Of a stretch of 64,000 nucleotides of DNA, positions 53,219 through 61,053 are shown one piece after another. The position numbers and the translations under genes are program-made. The first letter of the stretch is position 1. Each line of letters begins with the position of its first letter. The DNA is from Bacteroidota bacterium (GTDB lineage Bacteria; Bacteroidota; Bacteroidia; B-17B0; Aurantibacillaceae). Location of the stretch: NCBI GenBank assembly GCA_016711805.1, contig JADJSH010000009.1, forward strand, positions 124,001-188,000. The letters are read 5' to 3'. The notes beneath the pieces were generated by a model, which was not told where the DNA came from, ran no database searches, and saw only the letters and a list, made by a program, of their open reading frames with translations.

Positions 53219-56056
53219 CTATTGATCTTTTTTTCTTCTGCCTTCCATTTGCTCAGTAGCAGAGCCTTCTTTCTTCGCAAAATACTTCTTAAAATTATAA
53301 GTAAAAGTCAACATATAATAACGATTCAAAACATTGGTTTGAGAATCTTGAATATAGCTATCTGTGTTAGTACGCGAAACGCTATTGTTTTGATTTAAAA
53401 TATCATAAACCGTTATGCGTAATTCAGCTTGCTTGTTTTTTAAGAATTTATAACCGATAGCGGCATTCCATAAGGAGATGGATTGATTGAAGGCGCTTGT
53501 TAATCCTGAGTAATAGGTGTTACTGTATTCGCTTTGTAAAATCAAGCCCTTCCATGGGTTTGCAGTAATTTTTAATTTTGATACTTGTGAAAAATAATTG
53601 GTGTTAGAAGATGTTTGTAAGGTGTTTTGGATATTACTGTAGCTAGAGTTGGACGATAATGTAAAGTCAAACTTCTCGCTAATGTTACTACTAAATACCA
53701 AGCCTAAACCACCCGTTGCTGTTTTAGCATAATTGATATTCGTATTAATCATACCAGGTACATTGTTGTAATTTCCGGAAACGTTTACACTTAAATTGGT
53801 CTTGATTTTTTTAATAGGAAAAGTGTAATTAATAAAGGAGCGTAAAGAAAAATATCCATCCAAATTTACAGGTCGGATAATTTGCGAACCACTTTGTAAA
53901 AAAATATCATTATAAACGGTTGTATCTTGATTGGCAATTAAAGTGCTATTACCAATGTAGTTGTTAGAATAGTTACCGCCTATTAATGCAAAAAAAGAAG
54001 TTGCTTTGTTGGTATTCACTCCGGAGTATCGTAAAAAAATATTTTGTTGAAAATCTTGTTTCAAATCAGGATTACCAGTGCTTAATTGTAAGGAGTTGCT
54101 GTTGTTAATTACATCTTGTAATTGATCGATACTTGGTGCGTTATTACTAGTGCGGTAATTAAAGCGTAAATTCTTTTTCTGAGAAAATTTATATTGTAAT
54201 TGCGCGGATGGTAAAATAGACTCAAATGTTTTACTGAGTTTATAGCTGGTAGGTATTTCTTGTTCTTTAGATAATTGTGCCCATTGATAAGCTGCATTTA
54301 GTGAGAAGTTAAATTTTTCTTTTTGATAACGATAGCCTAAACTTCCTGATTGAGATTGGTATTGATTTTTGAAAACGTTCGTCAGAGTGCTATCTAAATC
54401 ACGATAACTGTATTCAATATAATTTTTATCAAACGTTTTTTTAGAAGAATAATTATCTGTGTAAACAGCTGTGTAATTAACTAATAAGAAATTGTTTTTA
54501 TTTAAAGGTTCGGTATAAGATACATTACCATTAATGCTGTTTCCTGTTTTTAATATTTTTGATTTTTGATCAATCGTATCTCCGTAAAACAAGGTGTCTC
54601 TGTAATAAGTATTTAAGGTATATAATAAATTTTCGCCTGAGTTTTTGGTTATGGTTGGTGTGGCGTTAATGCTAAATGTTCTTCCTCTTTTTGCAAAAGC
54701 ATGTCGGTATAAAATTGGAACAGAAATATTATAACCGCTTAAATTGTTTGAGCTACTGTTTTCGGTATTACTTAGTGTTAAAACTTCTTTAGTATTTAAT
54801 CCTAATAATTCCTTAGCGCCTTTATTTGATTGAAATGATAATTTAGGTTGAAGAACAATAGAATTCATGGAATCTATTTTTGTTTCTATTTTAAAATTTA
54901 TTCTATTATTAAAATTATCACTGTTAGTATTATTGTTCTCATTATAAACTAAACCATTGTTTGAACCTAAAATATATTGTTGGAGTAGGGAAGACTTTGA
55001 ATCGTTTTGTGTCCAGTTAAAAAAGTAGCTAGCCGTTACTTCAGTTTTCTTTCCCCATTTATCAGCATAGTTTAATCCAAATAAAGAGGTTGTATTAATA
55101 CCATTTTGTGTATTTGATTGAAAATTTTCACTGGGGTTGTTTCCTCCGCCCATTCCACCTTGTCCCCCGCCTCTTCGTCCGCCGCCACCAGAACTACTGC
55201 TAGAAACGCCTACTAAATCTTCCGACGAAAAATTTTGTTCGTTAACGTTGTTTGATTGTGCTAAAACGGTGATGCGTCTGTCACCTTTAAAAATGTTTAC
55301 AGTTCCACCTCCTTTAAATTTATCTTCGTATCCATAACCGCCATATACTTTTCCAAACACACCATTTTTGAATTGAGCTTTGGTAACAATGTTGATGGTT
55401 TTACTGGCGTTGCCATCATCAAATCCTGTAAACTGTGATTGATCACTTTTTTTATCAAACACTTGTACTTTATCAATGACTTCGGCAGGTAAATTTTTTA
55501 ATACGGCACTAGCATCATCTCCAAAAAAACGTTTACCATCTACTAGCACTTGTTTTACTTCTTCGCCTTGAGCTTGCACCTTTCCATCTACTACAGTTAC
55601 CCCCGGCATTTTACTCACCAAATCTTCAGCAGTTGCATCTTTATTTACTTTATAGGCATTGGCTTTAAAACTTGTTGTATCGCCATTTTGTGTTGCTAAG
55701 GCTTGTTGGGCTTCTATGGTAACTTCTTTTAAGTTAGTTAAGTTTTGTTTAAGGGTAATGGTTGGAATAATTAAATCTTGATTCTTGATTTGAATGGATT
55801 TAAAAACGGGTTTATATCCTAGCGAAAGAATTTTAAGAATGTAATTATCTGAATTAATGTTTTCTAAATTAAATTGCCCATCTACATCAGTTGTTGTTCC
55901 TTTTATAAAAGAAGAATCCGTTTTTAAAACAAAAACAGAAGAGCCAATGGCAGGTTGTTTAGTTTCATCTATTAATTTACCATTTAATTTATAGGATTGA
56001 CCTAATAGAACGCTTCCAGAAATTAGAAGTGAAAATATGTAAAAGATTTTGAGCAT
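53219..56056 (-). CDS. Outer-membrane beta-barrel protein, TonB-dependent-receptor type with carboxypeptidase-regulatory-like N-terminus
   Basis: The protein has 945 residues and a signal peptide (MLKIFYIFSLLISGSVLLGQ). A carboxypeptidase-regulatory-like domain (YKLNGKLIDETKQPAIGSSVFVL, TTDVDGQFNLENI) and a plug domain (SKMPGVTVVDGKVQAQGEEVKQVLVDGKRFFGDDASAVLKNLP) come next. A long barrel ends in an aromatic-rich strand (YMLTFTYNFKKYF) plus about 20 charged residues. At about residues 285-306 the barrel carries an SSSSGGGGRRGGGQGGMGGG loop. This group is related to SusC-like receptors, but no SusD gene is adjacent, so a glycan substrate is not supported. Its cargo is unknown. Confidence 0.85.
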   Translation of the reverse strand: MLKIFYIFSLLISGSVLLGQSYKLNGKLIDETKQPAIGSSVFVLKTDSSFIKGTTTDVDGQFNLENINSDNYILKILSLGYKPVFKSIQIKNQDLIIPTITLKQNLTNLKEVTIEAQQALATQNGDTTSFKANAYKVNKDATAEDLVSKMPGVTVVDGKVQAQGEEVKQVLVDGKRFFGDDASAVLKNLPAEVIDKVQVFDKKSDQSQFTGFDDGNASKTINIVTKAQFKNGVFGKVYGGYGYEDKFKGGGTVNIFKGDRRITVLAQSNNVNEQNFSSEDLVGVSSSSSGGGGRRGGGQGGMGGGNNPSENFQSNTQNGINTTSLFGLNYADKWGKKTEVTASYFFNWTQNDSKSSLLQQYILGSNNGLVYNENNNTNSDNFNNRINFKIETKIDSMNSIVLQPKLSFQSNKGAKELLGLNTKEVLTLSNTENSSSNNLSGYNISVPILYRHAFAKRGRTFSINATPTITKNSGENLLYTLNTYYRDTLFYGDTIDQKSKILKTGNSINGNVSYTEPLNKNNFLLVNYTAVYTDNYSSKKTFDKNYIEYSYRDLDSTLTNVFKNQYQSQSGSLGYRYQKEKFNFSLNAAYQWAQLSKEQEIPTSYKLSKTFESILPSAQLQYKFSQKKNLRFNYRTSNNAPSIDQLQDVINNSNSLQLSTGNPDLKQDFQQNIFLRYSGVNTNKATSFFALIGGNYSNNYIGNSTLIANQDTTVYNDIFLQSGSQIIRPVNLDGYFSLRSFINYTFPIKKIKTNLSVNVSGNYNNVPGMINTNINYAKTATGGLGLVFSSNISEKFDFTLSSNSSYSNIQNTLQTSSNTNYFSQVSKLKITANPWKGLILQSEYSNTYYSGLTSAFNQSISLWNAAIGYKFLKNKQAELRITVYDILNQNNSVSRTNTDSYIQDSQTNVLNRYYMLTFTYNFKKYFAKKEGSATEQMEGRRKKDQ

Positions 56057-56311
56057 AAAGGATTGCTCTAAAGTACAATTTAGTAATAAAAACGAGGGAT
56101 TTTTAAACGTTAAATTAGCCTAATGTTAAGCTAATATCATTTAAATTGAGTAATTACTCGTATTCAAGTGCTAATCAGTTTTAAGGGGAGTTAAATTGAA
56201 TAAAATCTTATATTAGTGAGGTTATTTTTAAAACAATTATGAAATAGCCATGTTTAACAAAACACAATTGCGAAGCAAGTAACGAGCAAATAAATAAACA
56301 CTAATAAACAG

Positions 56312-58261
56312 ATGAGAACACTTTTATTTTTTTTATGTCTTTTTGCTCTTCAGTATACTGTAATAAGTCAGAAAAAAACGGATGCTGTTGGTGAAAAGAA
56401 ATGGACCGATGATGAACGTAAGCAAATGGAAAAAGCTGAATTACTTTATTTTGAAAAAAACTATAAGTTACCTTTACCTATTTACGCAAAATTACGCGAG
56501 ACTCATCCTAACGATGTTCGTCTAAAATATGTTTATGCCATATGTGGATTGCTAATTCCAGGAAGACAAGAAATATGTTTAGATCTTCTGAAAGAAGTAT
56601 ATGAGAAAAATAAGAAAGCTGCTGAAATTGATTATTTTTTAGCAAAGGCTAATTTTTTGAATTACAATTTTGATGAGGCTATTGCTGGTATTGCCACTTA
56701 TAAATCTAAAAACAAAAAATTAACACCAGAGCAATTGAAAGATTGTGATCAAATTGTAACCTATTGTAATAACGCTAAATTGCTGGTTCCTCAGCCGGTG
56801 TCCGTTCGTATAGAAAATATGGGCAATATTATTAATACAGCAGCAGCAGAGTCTTCGCCTTGTTTAACAGACGATGAAAATGTAATTATTTTTACTTACA
56901 AAGGAGAAAAGAGTAAAGGTGGTCTGCAAAACGCCTTTAATCAACCAAATATAAATGGTGTTTACTATGAGGATGTTTACACAAGTTCAAAAGTGAATGG
57001 TGTTTGGAAAACTCCAGAAGAAATTAAAAGTTTAAATACAATTAATAATGAAGCCGTTTTATTTTTGTCGAATGATGGACAAAAATTATTTATCAATATA
57101 GATAGTCAGCAAGACGATGGCGATATTTATATGAGTACCTTAGATAAAGATGTTTGGGGCGCACCCGTGAAACTAGTTGGAGATGTAAATAGTAAAGAGT
57201 GGGAAAATAATAGTTCGCTGTCGCCGGATGGAAAAACTTTATACTTTTCGAGTAATAGGCCAGGTGGTTTTGGTGGAAAGGATATTTATAAATCTCAATT
57301 GTTACCAGATGGAACTTGGGGAAAAGCAAAAAATTTAGGTGATAAAATCAATACGGCTTTAGATGAAGATGCGCCATTCATTCATTACGACGGTCGGTTA
57401 TTATTATTTTGTTCGCAAGGACATAATAGTATCGGTGGTTACGATATTTTTAAAACATATATGAATGTTACGGATTCAACATGGTCTGCTGCAGAAAATA
57501 TGGGCTGCCCGATTAATACACCTGGAGATGAAATTCATTATGTATTATCTCCAAGTGGAGATAACGGTTATTATGGTTTAGGAAAAGTAGACGGTTATGG
57601 TGATTTTGATATTTACAAAGTAGAACCTGGAATTACTGGTATTATGCCCGTTATAGCAGTTTCGAAAGGACGAGTGACCTTAGATACTTTACCAGTGGAA
57701 GCTGAAATAACCGTTGAGGTTCCTGCTCGTAATACAGTTTTCAGAACATTAAAATCTAATGATAAAACGGGGGCTTATCGCATAACATTGCCAGTGGGCG
57801 AGGATTATAAAATTACTTGGAAATTAAACAACTTTCCCGTTCAAACTAAATTGATAGAAGCAAAAAATGCGACAGCTTATTTGTTGGATGTAAAAGATAT
57901 TAATTTTAGTACTAAGGATGTTGTAAAAACAGATGTTGCTTCGATAGATACAGCGATGTGGCATACTGGTAACGAACATATAGATGGCCTAGTTTATAAA
58001 ATTCAAGTGTCTGCTGAATATTTAAATGAGAATATCAGACGTAGAAAAGCAAGAAAATTAGGTGAAGTGGAGAAGGAAGTTGTAAATGATGTGGCACGTT
58101 TTACATTGAAAGAAGAATTTAAAACGTATAATGAAGCAACGGCGAAGGTTAAAAAAGTTAGAGATCTTATTGTAGCAGATGCTTTTATTGTAGGTATTTA
58201 CAAAGGAAAGCGATGTTATTTATCTGAACTAAGAACTCAGGGAATATTAAAAATCAAATAA
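56312..58261 (+). CDS. TPR / PD40 beta-propeller / SPOR-like cell-envelope protein (second paralogue)
   Basis: The 649-residue protein matches the one at 33192-35180 domain for domain. It has a signal peptide (MRTLLFFLCLFALQYTVISQ), TPR-like repeats, PD40 units (GQKLFINIDSQQDDGDIYMS, GKTLYFSSNRPGGFGGKDIY, GRLLLFCSQGHNSIGGYDIF), a carboxypeptidase-regulatory-like domain (VSKGRVTLDTLPVEAEITV) and a SPOR-like tail (YKIQVSAEYLN, RFTLKEEFKTYNEATAKVKKVR) ending in RTQGILKIK. The 255-bp gap upstream (56057-56311) shows no other gene. It ends at a strong terminator. A role in envelope or T9SS assembly is inferred from PorE-like architecture. Confidence 0.8.
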   Translation: MRTLLFFLCLFALQYTVISQKKTDAVGEKKWTDDERKQMEKAELLYFEKNYKLPLPIYAKLRETHPNDVRLKYVYAICGLLIPGRQEICLDLLKEVYEKNKKAAEIDYFLAKANFLNYNFDEAIAGIATYKSKNKKLTPEQLKDCDQIVTYCNNAKLLVPQPVSVRIENMGNIINTAAAESSPCLTDDENVIIFTYKGEKSKGGLQNAFNQPNINGVYYEDVYTSSKVNGVWKTPEEIKSLNTINNEAVLFLSNDGQKLFINIDSQQDDGDIYMSTLDKDVWGAPVKLVGDVNSKEWENNSSLSPDGKTLYFSSNRPGGFGGKDIYKSQLLPDGTWGKAKNLGDKINTALDEDAPFIHYDGRLLLFCSQGHNSIGGYDIFKTYMNVTDSTWSAAENMGCPINTPGDEIHYVLSPSGDNGYYGLGKVDGYGDFDIYKVEPGITGIMPVIAVSKGRVTLDTLPVEAEITVEVPARNTVFRTLKSNDKTGAYRITLPVGEDYKITWKLNNFPVQTKLIEAKNATAYLLDVKDINFSTKDVVKTDVASIDTAMWHTGNEHIDGLVYKIQVSAEYLNENIRRRKARKLGEVEKEVVNDVARFTLKEEFKTYNEATAKVKKVRDLIVADAFIVGIYKGKRCYLSELRTQGILKIK

Positions 58262-58262
58262 T

Positions 58263-58293
58263 AAAAAAGCTTCAACCTAGTTGAAGCTTTTTT
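58263..58293. terminator. Bidirectional terminator
   Basis: A perfect 13-bp stem AAAAAAGCTTCAA/TTGAAGCTTTTTT with a CCTAG loop lies between two convergent genes and directly follows the stop of the PD40/SPOR gene. Both strands have T-runs. Confidence 0.9.
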
Positions 58294-58306
58294 ATGATCT
58301 AATCCT

Positions 58307-58558
58307 TTAATTTATTTTACAGACGTTTGAGTAAATAGTTTGATTGCTATTACCAAAACCATCTTCAGTAGTTACCGATAGTTTTTGGTTCTTACATTGG
58401 TCTTCAAAAGTTTTTAAATCTTTCTTACTATTTGTTTGCTTTGAGGTTACAGCATATACTTCATTTGAATCTGGGTAAGTGCAAGTACAGGTTTTGGTTT
58501 TCATACATGATGAAAACATCAAAATAGTAATTGTAACTATTGCTAATTGTACTTTCAT
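58307..58558 (-). CDS. Small cysteine-rich lipoprotein
   Basis: The 83-residue protein has a lipoprotein signal (MKVQLAIVTITILMFSSC). Beyond the lipid Cys it has four more Cys (CTCTYPD, EDQCKNQ, SNVCKIN), enough for two disulfides in the periplasm. Similar small lipoproteins are frequent in flavobacteria and have no known function. It starts 10 bases after the pyrG stop and may ride on that transcript. Confidence 0.8.
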   Translation of the reverse strand: MKVQLAIVTITILMFSSCMKTKTCTCTYPDSNEVYAVTSKQTNSKKDLKTFEDQCKNQKLSVTTEDGFGNSNQTIYSNVCKIN

Positions 58559-58568
58559 AAATATAGAT

Positions 58569-60179
58569 TTAATTGCTTTCGTTTAACGCTGCTTTAATAA
58601 AACTCACAAATAAAGGATGAGGATTTTCTACCGTACTTTTATATTCTGGATGAAATTGTACGCCAATATAAAATGGATGCGTTGGAATCTCAACAATCTC
58701 AGCTAATTCCGCTGTTGGATTTAATCCAGATAATACCATTCCTGCATCTTTATATAATTTGGTGTACTCGTTATTAAATTCATAACGGTGACGGTGACGC
58801 TCATTAATATCTGTTTTACCATATATTTTATGAGCCAATGTTCCTTCAATAATACGGCAAGGATAAGAACCTAAACGCATAGTTCCGCCCATGTGCGAAA
58901 TATTTTTTTGCGCTTCCAATAAATCAATTACTGGTGCACTAGTAGCAGGATTCATTTCGCGACTATGCGCATCTTTTAATCCTAATACGTTTCTTGCAAA
59001 TTCAATTACGGCACACTGCATTCCTAAACAAATACCAAAAAATGGCACATTGTTTTCTCGTGCATATTTAATAGCAGATATTTTCCCTTCAATACCACGA
59101 TTACCAAATCCTGGAGCAACTAAAATTCCTTTTAAGCCTTTTAATTTTTCTGCAACGTTTTCGTCGGTTAAACTTTCACTGTGAATCCATTCTACATTTA
59201 CTTTACAATCGTTCACCGCACCTGCATGAATAATGGCTTCTGCAATGGATTTGTAAGAATCTTTTAATTCAACATATTTACCAACTAATCCAATAGTGGT
59301 TTCTTTCGTCGGATTATGAAATTTATTTAAAAATAATTTCCATTTATCTAATTTAATTTCTGTAGGCTCACTAATGTTTAATTTCTTTAAAACAATTTCA
59401 TCTAACTTTTCTTTTTCCATTAATAATGGAACTTCATAAATAGTTGATGCATCTAAAGCTTCAATAACAGCATCAGGAGAAACATTACAGAACAGTGCAA
59501 TTTTTCTTCTAATATCATTACTAATAGCATGTTCTGAACGGCAAACTAAAATATCTGGTTGAACGCCATACTCTAATAATAATTTAACCGAGTGTTGTGT
59601 TGGTTTTGTTTTTAATTCTCCAGACGTTGCTAAATATGGTAAAAGCGTTAAATGAATCACCGTACAGTCATCACCTAATTCCCATTTTAACTGACGAACC
59701 GCTTCAATGTATGGTAAAGATTCAATATCACCAACGGTTCCACCTATTTCGGTAATCACAAATTGGTATTGACCTGTTTTTCCTAAAATTTTAATTCTGT
59801 TTTTAATTTCGTCGGTGATGTGAGGAATAACTTGAACCGTTTTTCCTAAAAATTCACCCTTACGTTCTTTATCAATCACGGATTGGTAAATACGACCAGT
59901 AGTTACGTTGTTAGCTTGGGAAGTCGCTACGTTTAAAAAACGCTCATAGTGACCTAAATCCAAATCGGTTTCAGCACCATCATCCGTTACATAACATTCG
60001 CCATGTTCGTATGGATTTAAGGTTCCTGGATCGATATTAATATAAGGATCTAATTTTTGAATGGTTACAGTAAATCCACGAGCCTGTAGTAATTTGGCTA
60101 GAGATGCTGCGATAATTCCTTTTCCGAGAGAAGATGTTACGCCACCGGTAACAAAGATATATTTAGTGTTGATTGACAT
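58569..60179 (-). CDS. pyrG: CTP synthase
   Basis: The 536-residue enzyme aminates UTP to CTP with glutamine. The synthase domain has VTGGVTSSLGKGIIAASLA, KLDPYINIDPGTLNPYEHGE and TEIGGTVGDIESLP. The glutaminase domain has GICLGMQ with the nucleophile Cys, and GVQFHPEYKS for the His-Glu part of the triad. The length is standard. An 8-bp inverted repeat abuts the start codon and would fold at the 5' end of the mRNA. Confidence 0.97.
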   Translation of the reverse strand: MSINTKYIFVTGGVTSSLGKGIIAASLAKLLQARGFTVTIQKLDPYINIDPGTLNPYEHGECYVTDDGAETDLDLGHYERFLNVATSQANNVTTGRIYQSVIDKERKGEFLGKTVQVIPHITDEIKNRIKILGKTGQYQFVITEIGGTVGDIESLPYIEAVRQLKWELGDDCTVIHLTLLPYLATSGELKTKPTQHSVKLLLEYGVQPDILVCRSEHAISNDIRRKIALFCNVSPDAVIEALDASTIYEVPLLMEKEKLDEIVLKKLNISEPTEIKLDKWKLFLNKFHNPTKETTIGLVGKYVELKDSYKSIAEAIIHAGAVNDCKVNVEWIHSESLTDENVAEKLKGLKGILVAPGFGNRGIEGKISAIKYARENNVPFFGICLGMQCAVIEFARNVLGLKDAHSREMNPATSAPVIDLLEAQKNISHMGGTMRLGSYPCRIIEGTLAHKIYGKTDINERHRHRYEFNNEYTKLYKDAGMVLSGLNPTAELAEIVEIPTHPFYIGVQFHPEYKSTVENPHPLFVSFIKAALNESN

Positions 60180-60199
60180 ACAGTTTTCTATAAACTGTA
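60179..60199 (-). promoter_or_regulatory. 5' hairpin touching the pyrG start codon
   Basis: TACAGTTT and AAACTGTA (60179-60186 and 60192-60199) form a perfect 8-bp stem with a five-base loop. On the minus strand its 3' arm includes the A of the pyrG ATG. A near-consensus -7 box (TACCTTTA, 60202-60209) would start transcription just before or within it, putting the hairpin at the very 5' end of the message. Confidence 0.5.
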
Positions 60200-60333
60200 C
60201 GTAAAGGTATGTTATTTTTTTGGAATAGAATTGGAGTTTTTTTCACTATTTTTAAAACAATCACTTTTTAATTGGCAAAAACAGATAGATTGCTTTAAAA
60301 TGGCGATAACATTGGCGCTTAGCTAGTCAGAAA

Positions 60334-60921
60334 TTACTTTAATTTATCTAATTCGTCATCTGTAAAATGCTTTTTCGATTTCTCTTTCGAAAACTTATCG
60401 GCATTATAATCGTTTGACTTATTTTTCGGGATAGATAAGCTAGTCCATTCTGATTTTTTGAGGATTTTGGCATAAAATACCATTTGCCCAACATGATAAG
60501 GATAATGTGCTAATTGACGATTAATTGCTTCTAAAACAGTATGACCTTCGTTACGTATAAATATAGTTTTTGATAAGTCTTCAGGTTTTAAACTATTGAG
60601 TGTATTAAATAAACATGCCCAGCCTTCATTCCATAAACTTAAAATTTGTTCTTTAGTTTGTTTGCTGAGCGCAGTCGAAGCATCAAATTCTCCATCACGG
60701 TTACGTGATTCTTTTTCTCCATCTGTTGTCAAGAAGTCTGTCCAACGAGATAGCATATTGCCATGTAAATGTTTTACAATGGTAGCTATACTATTTGTAT
60801 CATCATTTAGTGAAACAAATAGCTGTTTAGGCTCTAATTGGTCTATGGCTTTTTCACCTAATGTTTTATAATATAAAAACTGGCGGTTAGCGCTTCTTAA
60901 AAAATCTTCAGATACTTTCAT
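60334..60921 (-). CDS. DUF1572 / DinB-like four-helix protein
   Basis: The 195-residue protein has a DinB-superfamily pattern: SIATIVKHLHGNMLSRWTDFLTTDGEK near residue 45, and NRQLAHYPYHVGQMVFYAKIL near 133, which supply three metal-binding His. It ends with a Lys-rich tail. Members are metal-binding proteins, some acting as thiol transferases; the activity here is unknown. It lies alone between pyrG and the E1 dehydrogenase gene. Confidence 0.85.
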   Translation of the reverse strand: MKVSEDFLRSANRQFLYYKTLGEKAIDQLEPKQLFVSLNDDTNSIATIVKHLHGNMLSRWTDFLTTDGEKESRNRDGEFDASTALSKQTKEQILSLWNEGWACLFNTLNSLKPEDLSKTIFIRNEGHTVLEAINRQLAHYPYHVGQMVFYAKILKKSEWTSLSIPKNKSNDYNADKFSKEKSKKHFTDDELDKLK

Positions 60922-60951
60922 TATTTTTAACTTTAGTTAATCTGTTTTTTA

Positions 60952-61046
60952 TTTGGGCGTGCCCCGCAAAAAGACAGCGGGTCGGGCTTTTTGCTGCAAT
61001 CTTTTGCAAGAGGCAGGCAAAAGGATTTCCGCTTCAATCCCTCACG
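60952..61046 (-). repeat. Structured intergenic repeat, copy C (inverted)
   Basis: On the minus strand it begins GCGTGAGGGATTGAAGCGG and ends GCGGGGCACGCCCAA. Its paired segments are CTTTTGC/GCAAAAG and CCCGC/GCGGG. The latter replaces the CGGCGC/GCGCCG of copy B on both sides of the stem. It lies 7 bases beyond the stop of the E1 dehydrogenase gene. Confidence 0.85.
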
Positions 61047-61053
61047 CAAAAAA

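Noticed and set aside
53053..53280. Minus-strand ORF of 75 codons at the end of the barrel gene
   Set aside because: It covers repeat copy B and overlaps the barrel gene in another frame.
55137..55337. Plus-strand Pro-rich ORF of 66 codons
   Set aside because: It is the antisense of the Gly-rich loop in the barrel gene.
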